Of a DNA stretch of 47,160 nt, positions 42,493 through 47,160 are shown piece by piece. The notes under the pieces are model-generated. The model was not told the DNA's origin, did not search any database, and worked only from the letters and a program-made list of their open reading frames with translations. The first letter of the stretch is position 1. Each line of letters opens with the position of its first letter. Both the position numbers and the translations under genes were made by a program. Source of the stretch: Fidelibacterota bacterium (GTDB lineage: Bacteria > Fidelibacterota > UBA8477 > JABMPR01); assembly GCA_016844945.1 (NCBI GenBank), contig JAERTJ010000123.1:1-47160 (forward strand), given 5' to 3'.

Positions 42493-43206
42493 ATGATCAA
42501 CAAGCTGGTTGGGTCAGATGCAGAGGCTGTATCTGATATTTTTGATGGCGCCACGGTGATGATCGGGGGATTTGGCGAAGCTGGAAGTCCCATCGAGCTC
42601 ATCCATCGACTCATTGACCTGGGAAGTAAAAACCTCACGGTGGTAAGCAATAACACGGGGAGTGGTAATGTGGGCATCGCAGCTCTCATCGCCAATCGAC
42701 AGGTCAGCAAAATGATCTGTTCCTTTCCACGCAGTACTAATTCGGTAGTGTTTCCTGAATTATATCGGAATGGAGAGATTGAACTGGAGCTAGTCCCCCA
42801 GGGAACCCTGGCAGAACGAATTCGTGCGGGTGGCGCAGGTATCCCTGCTTTTTACACACCATCTTCTGTGAATACCCCTCTGGCTGAAGGTAAGGAAATT
42901 CGTGAATTTGATGGACAGGCCTATGTGTTGGAATATGGTATCAAGGCTGACTTTAGCCTGGTAAAATGCCAAACTGCTGACCGCTATGGTAATCTGACCT
43001 ACAACAAAACAGCCCGAAATTTCAGTCCCATCATGTGTACCGCTGGAAAGACCACCATTGTTCAGGCAAAACACATGGTTGAGGCTGGTGAGATTGATCC
43101 AGAAACGGTGGTAACACCAGGAATCTTTGTCAATCGGGTTGTCCATGTGAGCGATCCGGAACATGAATCTATTCTTGTTGCAAACGGTGAGAGGTATCCC
43201 CAATGA
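42493..43206 (+). CDS. pcaI: 3-oxoadipate (3-oxoacid) CoA-transferase subunit A
   Basis: This 237-residue family I CoA-transferase A subunit has the CoA-binding 'GGFGEAGSP' loop (25-33), 'CSFPR', 'ELYRNGEIELELVPQG', 'ERIRAGGAGIPAFYTP' and 'NLTYNKTARNFSPIM'. The CSFPR and ELYR stretches match Pseudomonas PcaI and differ from the acetoacetate-type ScoA/AtoD sequences I recall. PcaI with PcaJ transfers CoA from succinyl-CoA to 3-oxoadipate. The gene follows the aminomutase by 9 bases and overlaps subunit B by 4 bases. Specificity is inferred from similarity, and acetoacetate or other 3-oxoacids are possible. Confidence 0.85.
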   Translation: MINKLVGSDAEAVSDIFDGATVMIGGFGEAGSPIELIHRLIDLGSKNLTVVSNNTGSGNVGIAALIANRQVSKMICSFPRSTNSVVFPELYRNGEIELELVPQGTLAERIRAGGAGIPAFYTPSSVNTPLAEGKEIREFDGQAYVLEYGIKADFSLVKCQTADRYGNLTYNKTARNFSPIMCTAGKTTIVQAKHMVEAGEIDPETVVTPGIFVNRVVHVSDPEHESILVANGERYPQ

Positions 43207-43853
43207 ATACAGTAGAGCGCAAGGGCTGGACGCGAAATGAAATGGCCCAGAAGGCTGCCCTGGATATTCCGGATGGGTCTTATGTAAATCTTGGAATCGG
43301 GATGCCGGAGCTCATTGCAGACCATGTTCCATCAGGAATTGAAGTCATTTATCACACTGAAAATGGTTTGTTGGGAATGGGTCCGATTCCTGAAAAGGGC
43401 AAGGAAGATATTGAACTGATAAATGCCGGTAAAAAGTATGTCACAGCCATCGAAGGTGCCTGCTTTTTTCATCATGCCGATAGTTTTACCATGATTCGTG
43501 GGGGGCATCTGGACATTTCTGTTCTAGGGGCTTTGCAAGTATGTGAAAAAGGTGATCTGGCTAATTGGTCCACGGGGAAACCGGGTGCTATTCCGGCAGT
43601 GGGTGGCGCCATGGATTTAGTGGCTGGCGTGAAGAATGTCTGGGTGATCACAGACCACGTAACCAAGGATGGTCAATTTAAGTTGGTGAATAATTGTAGT
43701 TTTCCCCTGACGGGTAAGGGCATTGTAGACCGAATTTATACCAACCTGGCTATCATCGAAGTGACTGGAGACGGACTGAAGGTACGAGAAATGGCTCCAG
43801 GCATTAGCTTTGAATATTTACAGGAACAGACCGAACCCACACTCATTCAGTGA
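43203..43853 (+). CDS. pcaJ: 3-oxoadipate (3-oxoacid) CoA-transferase subunit B
   Basis: This 216-residue catalytic subunit carries Glu53 in 'HTENGLLGMGP', which forms the glutamyl-CoA thioester. The stretches 'CFFHHADSFTMIRGGHLDI', 'VCEKGDLANWSTG' and 'IPAVGGAMDL' match PcaJ, whereas ScoB has a Tyr-Phe-Asp-Ser-Ala variant before the RGGH motif. It overlaps the A-subunit gene (ATGA), as usual for heterodimeric transferases. It is expected to activate the 3-oxoacid made by the neighbouring aminotransferase and pass it to the thiolase. Confidence 0.86.
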   Translation: MNTVERKGWTRNEMAQKAALDIPDGSYVNLGIGMPELIADHVPSGIEVIYHTENGLLGMGPIPEKGKEDIELINAGKKYVTAIEGACFFHHADSFTMIRGGHLDISVLGALQVCEKGDLANWSTGKPGAIPAVGGAMDLVAGVKNVWVITDHVTKDGQFKLVNNCSFPLTGKGIVDRIYTNLAIIEVTGDGLKVREMAPGISFEYLQEQTEPTLIQ

Positions 43854-43877
43854 TCCTCATTAATAAGGTATAATGGT

Positions 43878-45227
43878 ATGTACGATCAGAAGAAAACCAA
43901 TGAAAGCATCTATGCTGATGCTGTGAATGTGTTACCGGGTGGCGTAAGTAGAAACACCATTTTCCATAAGCCATATCCCCATTATGTCGCCGGAGCCAAA
44001 GGTTGTATTGTTACTGATATTGATGGTGTCAAACGTGTTGATTTTGCAAATAACATGGCATCACTGATTCATGGCCATGCTTACCCAAAGATTGTTGAAG
44101 CTGTTACCGAACAACTTCAGAGGGGAACAGCCTATACTTTAGCCACAGAAATAGAAGTTCGCTATGCTCAACACTTATGCAGTCGGACCCGCAGTTTTGA
44201 GAAAATACGATTTGTGAATTCCGGAACAGAAGCCGTCATGTCCATGATCAAAACAGCCCGTGCTTTCACAGGTAAGCCAAAGATTGCCCGGGCAGAGGGT
44301 TCCTACAATGGATCCTATGATTATGTGGAAGTCAGTCAGATATCAAACCCTGACAATTGGGGTGACCTCGATAAACCTAACCGTAATCCCCTGGCTTATG
44401 GTACCCCCCAGGGTGTTCTGGATGATACCATCATCTATCCTTTCAACGATGTAGAGCGAACCATCGCACTGCTTGATGAAAGCGCAGATGATATCGCCTG
44501 TGTTCTGGTCGATCCCATCCCACACCGTGTTGGTCTGTTCGAAGCCACCAATGAGTTTATTGAAGCAATTTATACCTGGACACGCAAACACGATGCACTC
44601 ATGGTTTTTGATGAAGTGATTACTTACAGAACCAATTATGGTGGTGCCCAGCAGAACTACCGAGTCAAACCAGATTTAACAGCTCTGGGAAAAATGATCG
44701 GAGGTGGCTTCCCTGTAGGAGCATTTGCCGGCCGGGCTGATGTGATGAAGGTTATGGATCCTGGCGAAAATCCATTAAGGCTCCCGCATTCCGGAACCTT
44801 TTCAGCCAATCCGATTACCATGACAGCTGGATATGTTGCCATGCAGGATTTTGATGAGACCGCGGTTTTGTCTTTGAATGAATTAACAGCTCTGGCTGTG
44901 GCTCAAGTCAAAGAAGCGATTCAGCTCGCAGATGTTCCAATGTCCATTTCTGGGTCAGGGTCAATGTTCAGGTTGCACCCTCGAACCACTACACCTATAT
45001 CATATCGCAAGGCATATCAGGGTAAAAAAGAAAAAGTGGTCATGACGAAGATTCTGGACCACCTGTTCTATGAGGAAAACATCATAATGGTGAATACAGG
45101 TACAGCAATGTTTTCCACTGTAATCACAAGGCAAGAGGTTGACCAGCTTTCCGAGGGCATGCTCAATGCATTTAAGGCAAACAGAGAAGAGTTAATTGAA
45201 GTTCAAGACAATCCCCGGGGCAAGTAG
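43878..45227 (+). CDS. Class III aminotransferase, probable beta-amino-acid transaminase
   Basis: This 449-residue fold-type I PLP enzyme is related to glutamate-1-semialdehyde aminomutase. Lys272 ('ALGKMIGGGFPVGAFAG') should bind PLP and Asp245 ('VFDEV') its pyridine nitrogen; 'NSGTEAVMSMIKTAR' is the phosphate cup region. 'GGVSRNTIFHKPYPHY' places Arg25 where beta-phenylalanine aminotransferases have a carboxylate-binding Arg, a feature of the beta-amino-acid branch. Together with an aminomutase upstream and CoA-transferase plus thiolase around it, the logical reaction is 3-amino acid to 3-oxoacid. A role in heme synthesis is unlikely in this context. Confidence 0.8.
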   Translation: MYDQKKTNESIYADAVNVLPGGVSRNTIFHKPYPHYVAGAKGCIVTDIDGVKRVDFANNMASLIHGHAYPKIVEAVTEQLQRGTAYTLATEIEVRYAQHLCSRTRSFEKIRFVNSGTEAVMSMIKTARAFTGKPKIARAEGSYNGSYDYVEVSQISNPDNWGDLDKPNRNPLAYGTPQGVLDDTIIYPFNDVERTIALLDESADDIACVLVDPIPHRVGLFEATNEFIEAIYTWTRKHDALMVFDEVITYRTNYGGAQQNYRVKPDLTALGKMIGGGFPVGAFAGRADVMKVMDPGENPLRLPHSGTFSANPITMTAGYVAMQDFDETAVLSLNELTALAVAQVKEAIQLADVPMSISGSGSMFRLHPRTTTPISYRKAYQGKKEKVVMTKILDHLFYEENIIMVNTGTAMFSTVITRQEVDQLSEGMLNAFKANREELIEVQDNPRGK

Positions 45228-45251
45228 TCCCACCGGGGAAGAGGATATACC

Positions 45252-46454
45252 ATGAAAAATGTCTATATATGTGATGCAATCAGAACCCCTGTCGGAGGGG
45301 TCGGTGGGTCATTGTCAACCATCAGGACGGATGATCTGGCAGCCATTCCACTGAAAGCCATCGTGGACCGTAACCCAAATATTAATTGGGATCAGGTAGA
45401 TGATGTTTTACTGGGAGATGCCAATCAGGCGGGTGAGGATAATCGAAATGTTGCCAGAATGGCGTTGCTACTAGCAGGTTACCCTGAGACTATTCCCGGT
45501 GCAACAATCAACCGTTTGTGCGGTTCGGGTATGGATGCTGTAGGGACAGCTGCAAGGGCTATTCGGGCAGGGGAAGCTGATTTAATCATAGCTGGTGGCG
45601 TGGAGAGTATGTCCCGTTCACCTTATGTTATGGCCAAACCAGCCCAGGCGTTTTCGCGGGCTCCAGATATGGTAGACACTACGATTGGTTGGCGTTTTGT
45701 AAATCGATGGATGGATAAACAAGGCCATACACAATCCTTGATCCAGACTGCTGAAAATATTGCCAGGGAAAAGGGAATTAGTCGGAAAGATCAGGATGAG
45801 TTTGCATTCTGGAGTCAATCCAAAGCAAAGGCAGCCCAGGAAAACGGAAGCCTGTCACACGAGATTGTCCCCGTGAGTATTCCCCGCCGCAAGATGGATG
45901 ATCTGATCTTTGACAAGGATGAGCATCTCCGCCTGACGCCTCTTGACAAACTGGGGACTTTGCGGGCTATACTGGGTGAAGGCACCAGCATCACTGCTGG
46001 AAATGCTTCAGGTATTAATGATGGATCAGCAGCTTTGATCATCGCCTCTGAAGAAGCGGTTCAGCGTCATGGTCTTAAACCATTGGTGAAAGTCCTTGGT
46101 ATGAGTGTGGCTGGCGTCCCTCCGCGCATCATGGGCATGGGGCCTGTTCCTGCCACGAACAAATTATTGAAGCATCTTGATATGACTCTGGATGATATAG
46201 ACATCATTGAATTGAACGAGGCCTTTGCTGCTCAATCACTGGGTTGCTCAAGAGAAATGGGTCTTGCTGATGATGATCCCCGGATCAATCCATATGGAGG
46301 CGCTATTGCTTTGGGACATCCTCTGGGGATGAGTGGCGCGCGTCTACTGACCACAGCTTTTCATCAATTGCAACATTCAGATGCCAAACGTGCTTTATGC
46401 ACCATGTGCATTGGTGTCGGGCAAGGGATCGCGACAGTCATAGAAAAGGTATAG
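45252..46454 (+). CDS. pcaF: 3-oxoadipyl-CoA thiolase (PcaF/PaaJ type)
   Basis: This 400-residue thiolase has nucleophile Cys90 ('NRLCGSGMDAVG'), His356 ('GHPLG') and Cys386 ('CIGVGQG'). Its N-terminus 'VYICDAIRTPVGGVGGSL', 'ANQAGEDNRNVARMALLLAG' and 'DTTIGWRFVN' follow the 3-oxoadipyl-CoA thiolase pattern closely. PcaF/PaaJ cleaves 3-oxoadipyl-CoA with CoA into succinyl-CoA and acetyl-CoA. It is the last gene of the operon, 24 bases after the aminotransferase, with a GAGGATATACC ribosome-binding region. No ring-cleavage or muconate genes are nearby, so the substrate must arise another way. Confidence 0.9.
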   Translation: MKNVYICDAIRTPVGGVGGSLSTIRTDDLAAIPLKAIVDRNPNINWDQVDDVLLGDANQAGEDNRNVARMALLLAGYPETIPGATINRLCGSGMDAVGTAARAIRAGEADLIIAGGVESMSRSPYVMAKPAQAFSRAPDMVDTTIGWRFVNRWMDKQGHTQSLIQTAENIAREKGISRKDQDEFAFWSQSKAKAAQENGSLSHEIVPVSIPRRKMDDLIFDKDEHLRLTPLDKLGTLRAILGEGTSITAGNASGINDGSAALIIASEEAVQRHGLKPLVKVLGMSVAGVPPRIMGMGPVPATNKLLKHLDMTLDDIDIIELNEAFAAQSLGCSREMGLADDDPRINPYGGAIALGHPLGMSGARLLTTAFHQLQHSDAKRALCTMCIGVGQGIATVIEKV

Positions 46455-46550
46455 GCTATCAGCCACGTTGACAAGCCCTGGCTTGCCGACTATATTCACC
46501 CCGCTTTTTGCGTTATTAAGAGGTCTTTCTCTATACAAAACCGGATCGGA

Positions 46551-46638
46551 GGTTGAGCTTGTCGAACCCCCACTTTGGTGAAGAGAAATTCGACGCTAAA
46601 AGAATACCATGCTGTGTTTCCCTGAGGTTCTCGAAGGG
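46551..46638. repeat. Dispersed repeat fragments between pcaF and tRNA-Lys
   Basis: GGTTGAGCTTGTCGAACCCC (about 46552-46571) and CCCTGAGGTTCTCGAAGGG (46620-46638) are short imperfect palindromes of the TCGA/AGCTTGTCGA class also seen at 40053. The 209 bases from 46455 to 46663 hold no gene. Confidence 0.5.
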
Positions 46639-46663
46639 TGACATCAGGCTAAAGCTGAAACAT

Positions 46664-46736
<73 letters not shown>

Positions 46737-46743
46737 CAGCGCT

Positions 46744-46766
46744 AACCCCTTGATTATCAAGGGGTT
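46744..46766 (+). terminator. Hairpin downstream of tRNA-Lys
   Basis: A perfect 11-bp inverted repeat, AACCCCTTGAT (46744-46754) and ATCAAGGGGTT (46756-46766), is separated by one T. It is probably the tRNA transcript terminator, though the T-tract after it is weak. Confidence 0.7.
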
Positions 46767-46950
46767 ATGTATTTCTATGGGGTGTGCCCACTTCCTGTAG
46801 TATGCCGTTTTGATAGTAAATATTGCCGTTTATGTGACAAAATGTGGGGAATATACGGGGAAGATTTTTTCCAGATAGTCGAACTAAGGGGAATCAATGT
46901 ATGTCTAAATCCATATTGACTCAGATTAGAATCAGATAATTTCCGCCTTC

Positions 46951-47160
46951 CTAAGCGGAGAACCCCATCCGTCTTTGATCCTTTTTGTCGCGATCTGTTT
47001 CTAATTCGCAATATTTCATCAAGTCACTCTGCTTGAGTTTTCTTGCCCGACCGTTTCTAGAGGCGGCTTCTGTCGCAGCATTCTGAATGATGATCTTTAT
47101 CTGCCCGCCGGAGAGGATATATCTCGCGGCTAGATCTCTGATATTTACATCATCTGATCT
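46951..47160 (-). CDS. AAA+ ATPase, C-terminal part (5' end outside window)
   Basis: On the minus strand a frame runs open from the window edge for 69 codons to a TAG at 46951-46953. The peptide reads 'DVNIRDLAARYILSGGQIKI', then 'QNAATEAASRNGRARKLKQS', and ends 'RRMGFSA'. The SGG-x-I-x3-I-x-NAA pattern is the sensor-2/alpha-helical lid of classical AAA+ ATPases, in which a Gly-Gly turn precedes the helix that contacts ATP. The N-terminal P-loop part lies beyond the window. The role is unknown; similar C-termini occur in large accessory AAA+ proteins. The 184 bases between it and the tRNA hairpin hold no convincing gene. Confidence 0.72.
   Translation of the reverse strand, partial: RSDDVNIRDLAARYILSGGQIKIIIQNAATEAASRNGRARKLKQSDLMKYCELETDRDKKDQRRMGFSA

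Noticed and set aside
43878..45227. hemL, glutamate-1-semialdehyde aminomutase
   Set aside because: It belongs to the same superfamily, but the N-terminal Arg motif and operon context favour a beta-amino-acid transaminase, and no other heme genes are nearby.
40909..46454. Classical lysine fermentation (kam/kdd/kce/kal) cluster
   Set aside because: No kamD/kamE mutase, 3,5-diaminohexanoate dehydrogenase, beta-keto cleavage enzyme or ammonia lyase is present, and the aminomutase lacks the lysine-binding aspartates.
42493..46454. Ordinary aromatic (beta-ketoadipate) degradation operon
   Set aside because: Only pcaI, pcaJ and pcaF homologues occur. There are no ring-cleavage, lactonising or enol-lactone hydrolase genes, and an aminomutase and transaminase are interleaved.
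46775..47011. 78-residue minus-strand frame at the right end
   Set aside because: It overlaps the end of the AAA+ frame in another phase and has no recognisable sequence or ribosome-binding site.

Overview
The window looks like a chromosomal segment of a Gram-negative bacterium of the Fibrobacterota-Chlorobiota-Bacteroidota (FCB) group. My best guess is a Candidatus Neomarinimicrobiota (Marinimicrobia/SAR406) relative, but the sequence alone does not settle this. The clues are moderate GC, an outer-membrane barrel domain of the NPAGLA type fused to a protease, a DUF6588-like outer-membrane protein, an EnvC-like LytM protein, and many dispersed palindromic repeats of the kind common in these phyla.

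Layout. Positions 1-1430 (+) hold the end of a TPR protein and an NAD(P)-binding oxidoreductase. Positions 1659-9970 (-) hold a housekeeping block that reads, in transcription order, envC-like, holB, ricT, metG, tatD, rsmA and a serine hydrolase; the holB-ricT-metG-tatD-rsmA order recalls the Bacillus chromosome. From 10461 almost everything is on the + strand. It runs: a cold-shock gene; an acyltransferase and a lipoprotein glycoside hydrolase of family 2; small redox enzymes; a B12-binding methylmalonyl-CoA mutase subunit with an acyl-CoA carboxyltransferase; a run with a glycosyltransferase, HAD enzyme, penicillin acylase and membrane protein; a TrmH methyltransferase; a CBS/HAD/VOC/homocysteine-methyltransferase/mutY run; and an SppA protease fused to a barrel domain.

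The most interesting part is 34.5-46.5 kb. A single-chain homoaconitase of the fungal Lys4 type (34562-36547) and a homoisocitrate-dehydrogenase-like enzyme (38835-40031) lie just upstream of a compact operon. That operon encodes an XRE-cupin regulator, a radical-SAM 2,3-aminomutase of the KamA superfamily without the lysine-binding aspartates, 3-oxoadipate CoA-transferase subunits (PcaI, PcaJ), a class III aminotransferase related to beta-amino-acid transaminases, and 3-oxoadipyl-CoA thiolase (PcaF). No aromatic-ring-cleavage gene is present. Together they suggest an undescribed route: 2-aminoadipate to 3-aminoadipate to 3-oxoadipate to 3-oxoadipyl-CoA to succinyl-CoA plus acetyl-CoA. If it is linked to the homoaconitase and dehydrogenase, the whole set would turn 2-oxoglutarate into succinyl-CoA and CO2 with acetyl-CoA acting catalytically. 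This is inference from gene content and residues.

The same region carries several palindromic repeat modules. Modules with TTAACCGC-type inverted ends lie around a PD-(D/E)XK-like GxxExxY gene (34103-34555) and, without cargo, at 38727-38816. A truncated four-helix-bundle gene sits between GTAG-rich inverted repeats. Some repeats supply the C-termini of neighbouring proteins. The window ends with a tRNA-Lys(CTT) gene and the C-terminal 69 codons of an AAA+ ATPase on the minus strand.
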